This document shows positions 1-9,455 of a stretch of 64,000 bases of DNA, piece by piece; the first letter of the stretch is position 1, and each line of letters begins with the position of its first letter. Position numbers and translations under genes: made by a program. The notes below the pieces were generated by a model. It was given only the letters and a program-made list of their open reading frames with translations, ran no database searches and was not told the origin of the DNA. Location: positions 682,001-746,000 of the forward strand of contig NZ_FONV01000003.1 in the NCBI RefSeq assembly GCF_900113015.1. The letters are read 5' to 3'. The DNA is from Actinoplanes philippinensis (GTDB lineage: Bacteria > Actinomycetota > Actinomycetes > Mycobacteriales > Micromonosporaceae).

Positions 1-877
1 CGACCAGCGCGACGGTGCGCAGCACGGCCCGCCGGTGCAGGTCGAGAGTGTGCGGCAGCAGCAAGGATCGGGTCATCGCCAGGACCGCCGCGCCGGACGG
101 GTCGGCCAGCTTGGTGCGCGCGTACTCCGTACCCCAGTCGCTGGTCATGATCCGGAACGGCGGCGCCTCGTCGGTCAGCGCGCGCAGCAGGACCTCCGCC
201 ACGTCACGGCCGGTCTGCGCGCCCGGATGCCCGCCGCGCGCCACCTGGTCGAGGTAGTCGGTGAGCGCCTCGGTGTACGGCCCCGCCTCGGCGAGCAGCG
301 ACTCCCGGGTGACGCCCGCGTTCGCGCCGAACGCGGTGCCGAGGACCGGCCCCGGCTCGACCAGGACCACCCGGACACCGGTGGCCGCGGCCATCGGGGC
401 GAGGCTCTCCAGGAACCCCTCGACGGCGAACTTGGCCGCCGAGTACGCCTCGTTGAACGGCTGCCCGATCAGCCCGCGGGTGCTGCCGACCGTGACGACC
501 CGGCCGCCGGTGGCCCGCAGCAGCGGCAGGGCCGCCCTGGTCACGGCCACCACCCCGAACAGGTTGACCTCGAACCCGGCCCGGAACGGCGCCATCCCCG
601 CGGTCTCGACACTGGTGAACGTGTTGGCCACGCCGGCGTTGTTGACCACGGCGTCCAGGCGGCCGTGGTCGGCGATCACCCCGGCCAGGCAGCCGGCGAT
701 CGACTCCTCGTCGGTGACGTCCATCCGGCGGGCCTCGAAGGGCTCGCCGGCCAGGCGGCCGGGATCGCGGGCCGTGGCGATCGTGGTGAACCCGGCGCGC
801 GCCGCGAGGAGCGCCGTCTCCCGGCCGATGCCGGAGGAGCAGCCGGTGATCAGCACCACCCGTTTCGGCCCGCTCAT
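1..877 (-). CDS. SDR-family oxidoreductase, 3' end outside the window
   Basis: Short-chain dehydrogenase, probably an NAD(P)-dependent oxidoreductase of the classical type. The reading frame from the ATG at 877 gives MSGPKRVVLITGCSSGIG, with the TGxxxGxG dinucleotide-binding motif at residues 11-18. An NNAG motif follows near residue 80, and the catalytic YxxxK motif (YSAAK) near residue 150. About 292 codons are visible and the frame is still open at base 1, so the C-terminus is missing. It lies 73 nt downstream of the MFS gene on the same strand and may be the last gene of the ATP-grasp operon, although the gap allows its own promoter. Substrate unknown. The family call is firm; the role in the neighbouring pathway is inferred from position only. 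Confidence 0.88.
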   Translation of the reverse strand, partial: MSGPKRVVLITGCSSGIGRETALLAARAGFTTIATARDPGRLAGEPFEARRMDVTDEESIAGCLAGVIADHGRLDAVVNNAGVANTFTSVETAGMAPFRAGFEVNLFGVVAVTRAALPLLRATGGRVVTVGSTRGLIGQPFNEAYSAAKFAVEGFLESLAPMAAATGVRVVLVEPGPVLGTAFGANAGVTRESLLAEAGPYTEALTDYLDQVARGGHPGAQTGRDVAEVLLRALTDEAPPFRIMTSDWGTEYARTKLADPSGAAVLAMTRSLLLPHTLDLHRRAVLRTVALV

Positions 878-950
878 GCCGCCACCTCCGCTGCGCTCCG
901 GCGTCGGCATGAGTCACAGACATTGCCCGATGATTCGCTCGCAGGCTCGC

Positions 951-2189
951 TCATGCCGGTACCGCCGTTCGTTCACGGTTCAGGCGGGCCTGGGTGGGCG
1001 CGATCGGGATCCAGGCGAACAGGACCCCGATCAGCGTGCCGCCGGCCATGGTGATCCGGGCCGCGCCGAGGACCCCGTGGGCCGGGGTGAGCTGCTCGAC
1101 GAGAACACCGCCGAGCAACGCCGCGAACGGGATGACACCCCAGGTGATGGTGCGGAAGGCGGCGTGCGAGACGGCCTGGTCGGCCGGGCGGACGCGGGCC
1201 TGCCGGACCGCCGCGGTGCTGACGTTGTACCAGACCATGAACAGGCCGTAGAGGCTCAGCGTGACACCGAGGACGATCGCGCTGTTCAGGGCCGGGGCGG
1301 CGAGGACGCCGAGGCCGACGAGGCAGTGCAGGAAGACCGACCAGGGCATCATCCGGGCCGGGCCGATCAGGCGGCTGACCCGCTGGGCGAGCAGCGCGCC
1401 GGCGACGGCCGCGACGGCGGCCACCGACATGACCAGACCCAGCTGGGGTACGGACAACCCGAGCCCCCGGTACGCCAGGATCGGCAGGACTGTCACGAAG
1501 ATCGGGCCGCCGCAGTTGAGCAGCGTGGTGCCCAGGATCGTGCCGCGCAGGACCGGGTCGTCCCAGTTCAGGCGCACACCGGCGACCAGCCGTGACCACA
1601 TCGGCTCGGGGTGGGGGCGGCGTTCCCCGTACGGCCGCATGCTCTTGATCGTGATCGCCGAGAAGAGGAAGGTGACCGCGTCGACCAGCAGCGACCAGAC
1701 GCCGAGCAGGCGGTAGAGGCCACTGGCGACGGCCGGGCCGACCACCTCGGCGACGCTGCGGCTGCCCTCCAGGTTCGCGTAGGCCTGGACCCGGCCGGTG
1801 TCCGGCACGATCGCGGCGATGGTCGCGGTGTAGCCGATGTTGAAGAACACCGCCGTGGCGTTGGCGAGCGCGACGACCACGAAGATCAGCGGCACCGACA
1901 GCACGTCCAGCCACCACGCGACCGGGATCGTGACGATGGCCAGCGCCCGGATCACGTCGCACCAGATCAGCGTGCGGCGCAGGTCCCACCGGTCGACGAG
2001 CACGCCGGCGGCCAGGCTGAGCAGCGGGATCGCCAGGTACTGGGCCATCCCGACCAGGCCCACCTGGAACGCGGAGGCGTCCAGCAGCAGGATCATCACG
2101 GTCGGGACGACGAACAGGTTGATCCGGTCGCCGACGTTGCTGACGCTCTGGCCCAGCCACAGCCGGTTGAAGTCCCGCCCGAGGCTCAT
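951..2189 (-). CDS. MFS transporter, likely exporter of the locus product
   Basis: Major facilitator superfamily permease of 412 residues with about twelve hydrophobic segments. The start is MSLGRDFNRLWLGQSVSNVGD, and the N-terminal FxxLWxGQ..S..GD pattern is typical of the MFS_3 (enterobactin exporter-like) branch of drug and siderophore efflux proteins. Its ATG overlaps the stop of the adenylate-forming enzyme gene by 4 nt (2186-2189), so the two are translationally coupled. Coupling to ligase genes suggests it exports the small molecule they make, which would also confer self-resistance. The substrate cannot be read from the sequence. Confidence 0.88.
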   Translation of the reverse strand: MSLGRDFNRLWLGQSVSNVGDRINLFVVPTVMILLLDASAFQVGLVGMAQYLAIPLLSLAAGVLVDRWDLRRTLIWCDVIRALAIVTIPVAWWLDVLSVPLIFVVVALANATAVFFNIGYTATIAAIVPDTGRVQAYANLEGSRSVAEVVGPAVASGLYRLLGVWSLLVDAVTFLFSAITIKSMRPYGERRPHPEPMWSRLVAGVRLNWDDPVLRGTILGTTLLNCGGPIFVTVLPILAYRGLGLSVPQLGLVMSVAAVAAVAGALLAQRVSRLIGPARMMPWSVFLHCLVGLGVLAAPALNSAIVLGVTLSLYGLFMVWYNVSTAAVRQARVRPADQAVSHAAFRTITWGVIPFAALLGGVLVEQLTPAHGVLGAARITMAGGTLIGVLFAWIPIAPTQARLNRERTAVPA

Positions 2190-3409
2190 GTCGCGGTCCG
2201 CTGCACCAGGGGCGACACCTTGCCGGTGCGCTCGTTGTGGATCAGGGCGGCGGTGGCGCGTACCGCCAGGGCCTCCGGATCGCGGTGGAAGGCGGTGCTC
2301 GGGCCGCCGAACGCCGAGCCGAGGATGTGGTCGCGGACCCGGGCGGCGAGGCCGTCGGCGGTGTCCCGGGCCGGGACGACCAGCACCTCGAGGGTGCTGC
2401 CGCGGGCCGGGTACTCGGTGAGCACGAGCTGCGCCTGCAGCACGCCGGGCACCGTGGCGACCTCACGCAGCAGGGCGTCGGCGTTGAGCAGCAGGCCCCG
2501 GAACTTGACCTCGCCGTCGCGCCGGCCGAGCACCCGCAGCGCCCGGTCCGGCACCCCGCAGGTGCAGGTCACCCACTCCCCCGCGTCGCCGGTCTGGTAG
2601 CGCAGCACCGGGTTCAGGCCGTGCGGCTTGAGCGAGGTGAAGTCGATCAGCTGGTCCGGGCCGACGTGCACGAGCTGGGACGGCAGCGGGTGCCAGGTGT
2701 CGTCGGCGCACTGCGGGGTGTTGGTGCCGGCCACCCACGTCTCGGTGCTGCCGAACAGCCCCCACCGGCGGGCCTGCGGGGCGACCACCGGCAGGTCCTC
2801 GTCGAGGCCGGGGTTCCAGGCCTCGCCCAGCCACAGCACGGTCCGCAGGTCGGGCAGCTTGACGCCGATCTCCCGGGCCCGGCCGATGATCGGGCGCAGC
2901 ACGCTCGGGGTGCCACCGATCGACGTGACCCCGCGGGCGGCGAAGAACTCCAGCCACACGTCGTACTCGGTGCGGTTCACCGCGCCCAGGCCGATGCCGG
3001 TGCAGCCGGTCAGGTCGGCGTACGCGCCCATCAGGTAGTGGGCGCCCCACAGCTTGCCGGCGCCCCAGCCGTTGACGAACAGGTCGTCCGGGCCGAGCGG
3101 TTTCCACTGCTCGTAGACCTCGGTCATGTACAGGCCGGTCGGGGCGTAGCCGAGCTTCGGCGAGCCGGTGCTGCCGCCGCTCTGGAACGTCCACGTCGCG
3201 CCGTGCTGGGCCTTCGGCTTGAGGTGATCGAGAGCGATGTTGAGTTCGTCCTTGCGCATCACCGGCACGTGGATCAGATCCTCGAGACTGTCCAGGGCGA
3301 CGATGTCGGCGTACCGGGCGGTCAGCGCGGGCACCGAGCGCAGCTTGGCCAGGGTGTCCCGGACGGTCTCCAGCGCGAGCGGGGCGGACGAGAAGAAGTC
3401 GCTGGTCAC
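2186..3409 (-). CDS. stand-alone adenylate-forming enzyme (PaaK-like)
   Basis: AMP-forming acid:CoA ligase/adenylase superfamily, closest in layout to phenylacetate-CoA ligase. About 407 residues from a GTG start at 3409, chosen because it overlaps the upstream stop as GTGA (3406-3409); longer in-frame starts would run far into the upstream gene. The phosphate-binding loop SGGSTGSPK lies at residues 77-85. A YQTGD motif and a C-terminal GRRDGEVKFRG segment fit the A8 hinge and C-terminal subdomain. There is no fused carrier-protein domain, and no free carrier protein gene is visible nearby. It probably activates a carboxylic acid as acyl-AMP, for CoA or directly for an amine, in the pathway of the flanking ATP-grasp ligases. 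The substrate is unknown. Confidence 0.85.
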   Translation of the reverse strand: MTSDFFSSAPLALETVRDTLAKLRSVPALTARYADIVALDSLEDLIHVPVMRKDELNIALDHLKPKAQHGATWTFQSGGSTGSPKLGYAPTGLYMTEVYEQWKPLGPDDLFVNGWGAGKLWGAHYLMGAYADLTGCTGIGLGAVNRTEYDVWLEFFAARGVTSIGGTPSVLRPIIGRAREIGVKLPDLRTVLWLGEAWNPGLDEDLPVVAPQARRWGLFGSTETWVAGTNTPQCADDTWHPLPSQLVHVGPDQLIDFTSLKPHGLNPVLRYQTGDAGEWVTCTCGVPDRALRVLGRRDGEVKFRGLLLNADALLREVATVPGVLQAQLVLTEYPARGSTLEVLVVPARDTADGLAARVRDHILGSAFGGPSTAFHRDPEALAVRATAALIHNERTGKVSPLVQRTAT

Positions 3410-4383
3410 AGGGCACCGCCGAGGAAGCGGGTGTGCCAGTCGCGGTAGGCCAGGAACCGGTCGCGGACGATCGCCCGGTTCTGCCGTACCACCTCCGGGT
3501 CGCCGCGGTCGGGGCACATGATCGCGCCGTCCGGCTCCACCTCGGACAGCCAGAACCGTTCGCCGTCGTGCAGGAAGTCGACGCAGAAGTACGGCATCGG
3601 CAGCTTCTTGGTGAAGTAGTCGACGGTCCCGGCCAGTTCCGCGGGCAGCTCGGTGTAGTGCAGCTTCGCCCCGGTGCTGTACTGCGGGTAGCGGGCCCCG
3701 TCGCCGGGGATGCGCACCAGCGTGGTGTGCGGCTTCCCGTCGACCATGTGGATCCGGTAGTCGCGGGTCGCCCGGCCCAGGTAGGGCTGGAACACCAGCG
3801 TGGTGTCGCCGCCCTGGGCCAGGCTGAGCAGCCCGCGCACGTCGTGGGCGTCGTGGGCCAGGTTGATGCCACGGGACGCGGCCCAGCCGGCCGGTTTCAC
3901 GATCGCCGGGTACGTCAGGTGCTCGCAGGCGGTGAGGAACTCGTCGTAGAGCAGGTCACGGCCGGCGCTGATCCGTACCGTCGGGATCGGCGGGATCGGC
4001 GCGTCCCGCAGGAACAGCAGGGTGGCCATCTTGTCGTTGCCGAGCGCGGCCAGCCACGGCGGGTGCGGCAGGTAGAAACCGGCCTGCTCCAGCACCGCGT
4101 AGAGGGTGAACTGGTTGAAGGTGTCGGCCGCCTGGTAGGGCAGCGTGTACGGCGAGGTGACGAAGAGCGTGTCCTCGGGGGTCACCTGCCGGCCGTCGAC
4201 GTACACCCGGGGCGACCGGGGGTCGACGGCGTCCACGGTGACCGCCTCGGGCGCGGTCCGCTCCCAGGTCAGGCCCAGTTCGGCGGCCACCTCCTGATAG
4301 GTGCTCCAGAACGCGGCGTTCCACTGCGCCGCGGTCCGGGTCGACTCCCGGTCCGGGAAGATCCACAACATCCGCTGCAACAT
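3406..4383 (-). CDS. ATP-grasp ligase, RimK-like (first of three)
   Basis: ATP-grasp superfamily protein of 325 residues. Family enzymes join a carboxylate, activated as acyl phosphate, to an amine, thiol or hydroxyl. Visible motifs are the ATP-binding strand and loop YPAIVKPAGWAASRGI (near residue 180), a DYRIHMVDGKP strand (about 230) and the metal-binding end CVDF...WLSEVEPDGAIM (about 275-295). The N-terminal 100 residues form a pre-grasp domain of unfamiliar sequence. It is the first gene of a leftward operon with the adenylase and the MFS gene. A second in-frame ATG at codon 5 (4371) is an alternative start. It differs strongly from the two ATP-grasp proteins encoded rightward, so they probably act at different steps. 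Confidence 0.85.
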   Translation of the reverse strand: MLQRMLWIFPDRESTRTAAQWNAAFWSTYQEVAAELGLTWERTAPEAVTVDAVDPRSPRVYVDGRQVTPEDTLFVTSPYTLPYQAADTFNQFTLYAVLEQAGFYLPHPPWLAALGNDKMATLLFLRDAPIPPIPTVRISAGRDLLYDEFLTACEHLTYPAIVKPAGWAASRGINLAHDAHDVRGLLSLAQGGDTTLVFQPYLGRATRDYRIHMVDGKPHTTLVRIPGDGARYPQYSTGAKLHYTELPAELAGTVDYFTKKLPMPYFCVDFLHDGERFWLSEVEPDGAIMCPDRGDPEVVRQNRAIVRDRFLAYRDWHTRFLGGAL

Positions 4384-4491
4384 GGGCCGAAGCCTGGTTC
4401 CCGTCGCTGCGGATCCGGTACGGATCCACTACAGACGGCGTGTGCAGCCGATCTGCAGCGAATCCGCAGCGACGGCGCCGACGGTCGGGCG
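4384..4491. promoter_or_regulatory. divergent promoter region with 11-bp periodic repeats (candidate SARP boxes)
   Basis: The only space between the two divergent ATP-grasp operons. From 4410 to 4475 the + strand shows related heptamers every 11 bp: CGGATCC at 4410 and 4421, a weak unit at 4432, then TGCAGCC, TGCAGCG and CGCAGCG at 4443, 4454 and 4465. Direct heptamers at 11-bp spacing are the known binding pattern of SARP activators, and a SARP gene lies in the same locus. The assignment to that regulator is inference. Confidence 0.55.
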
Positions 4492-5748
4492 ATGAGCGAT
4501 TCCCGCACTGTCGTGATGGTCGACGCGTACGCCCCGACCCGGCGCCTCGCGCCCGTCTTCCACAAGGCCGGATACCGGGTGGTCCGGGTGCAGAGCACAC
4601 CCGAGGCGCCGCTGGTCTACCGGGGCGCGTTCGACCTGTCCCCGTACGCCGGCAACATCGTGCACACCGGCGACCTGGACGCCACCCTGTCCGCCGTCCA
4701 GGACCACGACCCGGTCGCCGTGGTGGCCGGCGGGGAGGTCGGTGTCGAGTTCGCCGACCTGCTCGGCGAGCTGCTGGGGCTGCCGAACAACGGGACCGCG
4801 CTGAGCGTGGCCCGCCGTGACAAGTACGTGCAGATCGAGACGCTGCGGGCGGCCGGGCTCCGGGCCACCCGGCAGTTGCTCGTCGAGGACGCCGCCCAGC
4901 TGGCCGGCTGGCACGCCGGGATCGGTGGCCGGATCGTGGTGAAGCCGATCCGCAGCGCCGCCGGCGACGGGGTGCACTTCTGCTCGACCCCGGAGGAGTC
5001 GGTCGCCGCGTACCGCAAGATCCTGGGCAGCGAGAACATCTTCTCGAACCGCAACGACGCGGTGGTGGCCCAGGAGTACCTGGCCGGCGGGGAGTACGTG
5101 GTCGACACGGTCAGCTGCGAGGGGCAGCACCAGGTCACCGACATCTGGAAGTACGAGAAGCTCACCGCCAACGGCATCACCGACCTCACCTGCGGGGTCC
5201 GTCTGCTGCCCCGGCACGGCGCGGTCCAGGAGCGGCTGGTGCCGTACGCGCTGGCCGTCCTCGACGCGCTCGGCATCGGCTACGGCGCCGCCCACCTGGA
5301 GATCAAGCTGACCCCGGACGGGCCGTGCCTGGTCGAGGCCGGCGCCCGGATGGCCGGCCTGGACCTGCCCGGGTTCTGCGGGCCCGCTCTCGGCGAGGGC
5401 CAGCTGGAGTGGATCGTCGACGCGTACGTGCGGCCACGCCGATTCGGGTATCGGGCCGGAGTCGACTACGAGATCCGCAAGCACGTGGTCAGCGCGTGGG
5501 CCGTCTCGACGGTCGAGGCGCGGCTCCGGGCGTACCCCCTGATGGGTGTGATCGAGAGTCTGGAGAGCCTCTACGACGTACGGCCGGTGGTGTCGCCCGG
5601 CGGACGGCTGCGGCGCACGGTCGACGATCTGAGCACTCCGCTGATCGTCAACCTGATGCACCCGATCGAGGAGATCGTGGACCGTGACTTCGGCACGTTC
5701 CGCTACCTGGACGGGCCGTCCTTCTACGAGCTGGACGAGGACTCCTGA
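4492..5748 (+). CDS. ATP-grasp ligase (second), amino-acid ligase type
   Basis: ATP-grasp protein of 418 residues resembling BacD-type L-amino acid ligases and carboxylate-amine ligases. The start MSDSRTVVMVDAY begins a Rossmann-like pre-grasp domain. GGRIVVKPIRSAAGDGV is the ATP-binding loop (about residue 145). AHLEIKLTPDGPCLVEAGAR carries the metal-binding Glu/Glu pair (about 265-285). A C-terminal extension of about 110 residues follows, as in amino-acid ligases. The ATG at 4492 is the first in-frame start after the divergent promoter; upstream in-frame codons overlap the opposite-strand gene. Its stop overlaps the next start by one base (TGATG), which indicates coupling. It probably forms a peptide-like amide bond; the substrates are unknown. 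Confidence 0.87.
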   Translation: MSDSRTVVMVDAYAPTRRLAPVFHKAGYRVVRVQSTPEAPLVYRGAFDLSPYAGNIVHTGDLDATLSAVQDHDPVAVVAGGEVGVEFADLLGELLGLPNNGTALSVARRDKYVQIETLRAAGLRATRQLLVEDAAQLAGWHAGIGGRIVVKPIRSAAGDGVHFCSTPEESVAAYRKILGSENIFSNRNDAVVAQEYLAGGEYVVDTVSCEGQHQVTDIWKYEKLTANGITDLTCGVRLLPRHGAVQERLVPYALAVLDALGIGYGAAHLEIKLTPDGPCLVEAGARMAGLDLPGFCGPALGEGQLEWIVDAYVRPRRFGYRAGVDYEIRKHVVSAWAVSTVEARLRAYPLMGVIESLESLYDVRPVVSPGGRLRRTVDDLSTPLIVNLMHPIEEIVDRDFGTFRYLDGPSFYELDEDS

Positions 5749-6938
5749 TGCACGTCGTCGTCATCCACCGGTGGCGCGCCCGGTATGCGGAGTACGGCCG
5801 GTACCTCGACCATGACGCGCACACCGTCACCTACGTGTCGACCGAGGTCGGCGCGTCGGCGGTGCCCCCGCAGGCGGCCGCGGTGCTGCTGGTCGACGCG
5901 ACCGACGATCTGCCGTCGGTGGCGGAACGGGTCAAGCAGCTGGCGCACGAGTTCGGGCCGCCCGACGCGATCGTCGCGCTCAAGGAGGACGACCTGCTGG
6001 TGGCCGCGCAGCTGCGCCGCGAGTGGGGCTGTGCCGGGTGGACGCCGGAGCAGGTCCGGCCGTACCGCGACAAGGTCGAGATGTGCGGCCGGGTGGCGGC
6101 GGCCGGGCTCGCGGTGCCGGCGTGGACGACGGTGCGGGAGACCGCTGTGGTACGGGCGTTCGGCGACCGGCACGGCTGGCCGGTGATCGTCAAGCCGCGC
6201 GCCGAGAGCTCCAGCGCCGGGGTGCTGCGGCTGGACGGCCCGGGTGACCTGCGTGGGCTCGACCTGGCCGGGCAGATGGCCCAGTCGTTCGACCCGCGGC
6301 CGATCCACCACGTCGACGGCTGGTTCGACGGGGCGGCGCTCGGACCGTACCGGGTGTCGCGCTACCTGAACACGTGTCTCGGCTTCCGGGACGGCGACCT
6401 GCTCGGCTCGGTCGAGGAGGACGACCCGGATCTGATCGCGGCCGTCGGCGGGTTCAGCGCCCGCTGCCTGGCCGCCCTGTCCGGCCGTCCCACCGCGTTC
6501 CATCTGGAGGTGTTCCTCGACCGGTCGACCGGCGAGTGCGCGTTCCTGGAGGCCGGGGCCCGGGCCGGCGGCGCGGAGATCCCGTTCCTGTGGCGGGAGC
6601 TGCACGGGTACGACCTGATGGAGGCGGCCTTCCACCTGTCGCTGGGCCGGGCGCCGCGTCCCGGGCCGGAACGGTTCACCGAGGTCGGCGGCTGGCTGCT
6701 CGCCCCCGCCCCGGCCCGCCGGCCCTGCCGGATCACCGCGGTCCGCTCGATGACCGGCCGGGCGCCCGGACCGTACGCGGAGGCGCTGCTGCGGCCGGGC
6801 GAGATCCTGCCGGCCGCCGACGCCTACTACGAGCACGTCGGCGGCCGGTTCCGGTTCCGCGGGCGGACGTCGGCCGAGGTGGAGGCGGCGATCACGGCCA
6901 CCGCGGCGGCGTTCCGGGTCAGTGCGGAACCGGTCTGA
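5748..6938 (+). CDS. ATP-grasp ligase (third)
   Basis: ATP-grasp protein of 396 residues, translationally coupled to the preceding ATP-grasp gene. It has a Rossmann-like N-terminal domain (MHVVVIHRWRARYAEY), the nucleotide loop WPVIVKPRAESSSAGV near residue 145, and the metal-binding segment FHLEVF...AFLEAGARAGG near residues 245-275. The EAGAR motif is shared with the second ligase, so the two may be ancient paralogues, but the rest is divergent. The 3' end overlaps the SARP gene on the opposite strand by 20 nt, and there is no room for a normal terminator. Three ATP-grasp ligases in one locus imply either successive couplings or different acceptors. Confidence 0.86.
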   Translation: MHVVVIHRWRARYAEYGRYLDHDAHTVTYVSTEVGASAVPPQAAAVLLVDATDDLPSVAERVKQLAHEFGPPDAIVALKEDDLLVAAQLRREWGCAGWTPEQVRPYRDKVEMCGRVAAAGLAVPAWTTVRETAVVRAFGDRHGWPVIVKPRAESSSAGVLRLDGPGDLRGLDLAGQMAQSFDPRPIHHVDGWFDGAALGPYRVSRYLNTCLGFRDGDLLGSVEEDDPDLIAAVGGFSARCLAALSGRPTAFHLEVFLDRSTGECAFLEAGARAGGAEIPFLWRELHGYDLMEAAFHLSLGRAPRPGPERFTEVGGWLLAPAPARRPCRITAVRSMTGRAPGPYAEALLRPGEILPAADAYYEHVGGRFRFRGRTSAEVEAAITATAAAFRVSAEPV

Positions 6939-9447
6939 GACCGGACCCGAACAGGTTCCGGGCCAGCCGCCGGTCGGTGGTGCTGACCCGGGGAGCGTCC
7001 AGGGCGTCGCTCAGGTAGGCCACGAACCTCGCGCCGACATGCGCGTCCAGGATCTGCCGGGCGCGGCTGAACCGGGTGCCGGTGGCCGCCTCGCACAGGA
7101 TCAGCGCCTGCGCGAACCGTTCCTGCCCGCGGTCGGCCGAACCGGCCCGGACCAGCAGGTCGGCGTGGGCGTAGAGGGCGATCGTCGAGGCCAGCGGCTC
7201 CCGGCTCGGGTCCAGCAGGTCCAGCGTCCGCTCCAGCAGCGAGCCCGCCTCGGCCGGCCGCCCCTGCCGGGCCAGCAGCGCGCCCAGCCCGAACGTGGCG
7301 ATCCGGACGTGATCCTCCTGGTCCGGACCGAGCAGCTGGATCGCCCGGCGCAGGTGGGCGCCCGCGTCGTCGGCGCGCGCCGGGTCGGTCAGCAGCACCG
7401 AGCCGAGCTGGGTGTGCGCGGCCCCGATGATCCGCTGGTCGCCCAGCCGGTGTGCGGCGGCCAGCGCCGACTCGCACGCCTCGACGCCGACGGCCGGGGT
7501 CACGGCGAACGCCCGGCTGACGAAATCCCACGTCAGCTGCGGGTCGCGGCGCTGTGCCACCCAGCGGGCCAGGATCGGCAGGTCGGCCCGCTCGGCCGCG
7601 AACTCCGGATCGGCCAGCCGGTCCAGCGCGGCCAGATACCAGCGGATCGCGCGCTCGACGGCCACGTCCCGGTCGCTCATGCCGATGCCGCGACGGCGGG
7701 CGTAGCGGCGGACCATGTCGTGCCAGCCGTAGCGGTCCGGGCCGGTCTCCACCATCAGGTTCGCCGAGATCAGCTCGTCCAGCAGCCGCCTGGTCCGGGA
7801 CCGGGTCAGCCCGGCCACGGCGGCGGCCAGGTCGAGGCGTACCGAACCGGCCGGGAGGGTGCCGAGCTGGTCGAACAGCCGCCCGGCCGCCGGGTCGACG
7901 GTGATCCGGGCCTGTGCCAGAGCGGCCCGCACGGTCCGCGGGTCGTCGGCGACGGTCAGGGTGTCGGCGCGTTCCCGCAGCTCGTCAGCGAACGAGGCGA
8001 GCGGCTGGGCCGAGCGGGCGGCGAGCATGGCGCCGGCCTGCCGCAACGTCAGCGGCCAGCCGCCGCACAGCGCGACCACCGCGTCGCCGCCCGGACCGGA
8101 GAGCCGGTCCGGGCCGACGATCCCGGCCAGCACCTCACGGGCGGCCGCGGCGGCGAGCGGGCGCAGCGGCAGGGTCCGTACCTCGTGGTGGGCGGCCAGC
8201 GCCGTCAGCCGGTTGCGGCTGGTCGCCACGAGCAGGCTGCCCGACGTCGGCGGGACCAGCGGCAGCAGTTGCGCCACGGCGCCCGCGTCGTCGGCCACCA
8301 GCAGGACGCGCTGGTGGTAGAGACGGGTCCGGAACATCGCGGCCCGCTCCTCGAGCCCGGACGGCTGCCGGTCGGCCGGGACACCGAGCGCGGCCAGGGC
8401 CGCGCCGACCGCCGCGTCCGGGCCGAGGACGGTGTCCTTCTCCGGCGCCGCCTCCCGTCTCGCCGAGCCGTGCAGGTCGACGAAGACCTGGCCGTCGGGG
8501 AAGCGGCCGGCGACGTGGTGCGCCCAGCGCACGGCCAGGGCCGTCTTACCCAGGCCGCCGGCGCCGGAGATCAGCACGATCCGCGGATCGGCGCCGGGCT
8601 CCGGCAGTGCCGCGGTCAGCGCCGCCAGGTCGGCCTCCCGCCCGGCGAAATGCCCGACCCCGGCCGGCATCTGGGCCGGTCGCTGCCCCATCCCGGCCGG
8701 CCGCTGCGCGGGGGCGGGCTCGGGCCGCGGCGCGGCGTCCTCGTCGCGCAGGATCGAGGCGTGCAGCGCGCGGACGTCGGCGCACGGGTCGCTGCCCAGC
8801 TCGCCGGCGAGCCGTTCGCGCAACGCCTGGTAGGCGAGCAACGCCTCGGCCCGCCGGTTCGACCGGTACAGCGCGATCATCAACTGCCCGGTCAGCCGCT
8901 CCCGCAACGGATGCTCGGCGACCGCGGTGACCAGCTCCCGGACCAGCTCGGCGTGCCGGCCCAGCGCCAGCTCCGCCTCGAGACAGTCCTCCAGCAGGGC
9001 GATGCGCAGTTCGGTCAGCCGTACCCGATCGGCCTCGACGCCGGGCACGGCAACCCCGCCGAGCGGCTCGCCCCGCCAGAGCGCCAGGGCCTGCCGCAGC
9101 TTGGCGGCGGCCTCGGCGGGCTGCGCCCTCGCGGCCTGCCGGGCCAGCTCCTCACACCGTCGCACATCACAGGCGGCGGGTGGCAGCGCGAGGTAGTAGC
9201 CCGGGTCCCGGGTCACCAGCGCGTCACCGATCTTCCGGCGCAAGGACGAGATCATGCCTTGTACGCGGGCCCGCGGCGCCGCCGGTGGCCGCAGCGCCCA
9301 CAGGCTCTCGATGATCCGCTCGGTCGACAGGACGGTGCCCTCGGCGAGCGCCAGCAACGTCAGCACGCTGCGTTCCAGCGGGGCGAGCGGGACCCGGGCC
9401 CCGTCCGTCCAGGCCTCGACCGGCCCGAGCAGCGCGATCTCCACCAC
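6919..9447 (-). CDS. SARP-family transcriptional activator with NB-ARC and C-terminal repeats
   Basis: Large AfsR-type regulator of 842 residues. Residues 1-90 form the winged-helix DNA-binding domain (MVEIALLGPVEAW start, conserved ISSLRRKIG at 66-74). Residues about 95-235 are the bacterial transcriptional activation (BTAD) domain. An NB-ARC ATPase follows, with Walker A GAGGLGKT at 295-302, and then a helical, TPR-like C-terminus. SARPs activate antibiotic gene clusters by binding direct heptamer repeats near the -35 region. It is encoded 8 nt downstream of the PaaI-like gene in the same direction and converges with the ATP-grasp operon. It is the most likely activator of that operon. A second GTG at codon 2 could also start translation. 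Confidence 0.92.
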   Translation of the reverse strand: MVEIALLGPVEAWTDGARVPLAPLERSVLTLLALAEGTVLSTERIIESLWALRPPAAPRARVQGMISSLRRKIGDALVTRDPGYYLALPPAACDVRRCEELARQAARAQPAEAAAKLRQALALWRGEPLGGVAVPGVEADRVRLTELRIALLEDCLEAELALGRHAELVRELVTAVAEHPLRERLTGQLMIALYRSNRRAEALLAYQALRERLAGELGSDPCADVRALHASILRDEDAAPRPEPAPAQRPAGMGQRPAQMPAGVGHFAGREADLAALTAALPEPGADPRIVLISGAGGLGKTALAVRWAHHVAGRFPDGQVFVDLHGSARREAAPEKDTVLGPDAAVGAALAALGVPADRQPSGLEERAAMFRTRLYHQRVLLVADDAGAVAQLLPLVPPTSGSLLVATSRNRLTALAAHHEVRTLPLRPLAAAAAREVLAGIVGPDRLSGPGGDAVVALCGGWPLTLRQAGAMLAARSAQPLASFADELRERADTLTVADDPRTVRAALAQARITVDPAAGRLFDQLGTLPAGSVRLDLAAAVAGLTRSRTRRLLDELISANLMVETGPDRYGWHDMVRRYARRRGIGMSDRDVAVERAIRWYLAALDRLADPEFAAERADLPILARWVAQRRDPQLTWDFVSRAFAVTPAVGVEACESALAAAHRLGDQRIIGAAHTQLGSVLLTDPARADDAGAHLRRAIQLLGPDQEDHVRIATFGLGALLARQGRPAEAGSLLERTLDLLDPSREPLASTIALYAHADLLVRAGSADRGQERFAQALILCEAATGTRFSRARQILDAHVGARFVAYLSDALDAPRVSTTDRRLARNLFGSGLRPVPH

Positions 9448-9455
9448 GAGGCCGG

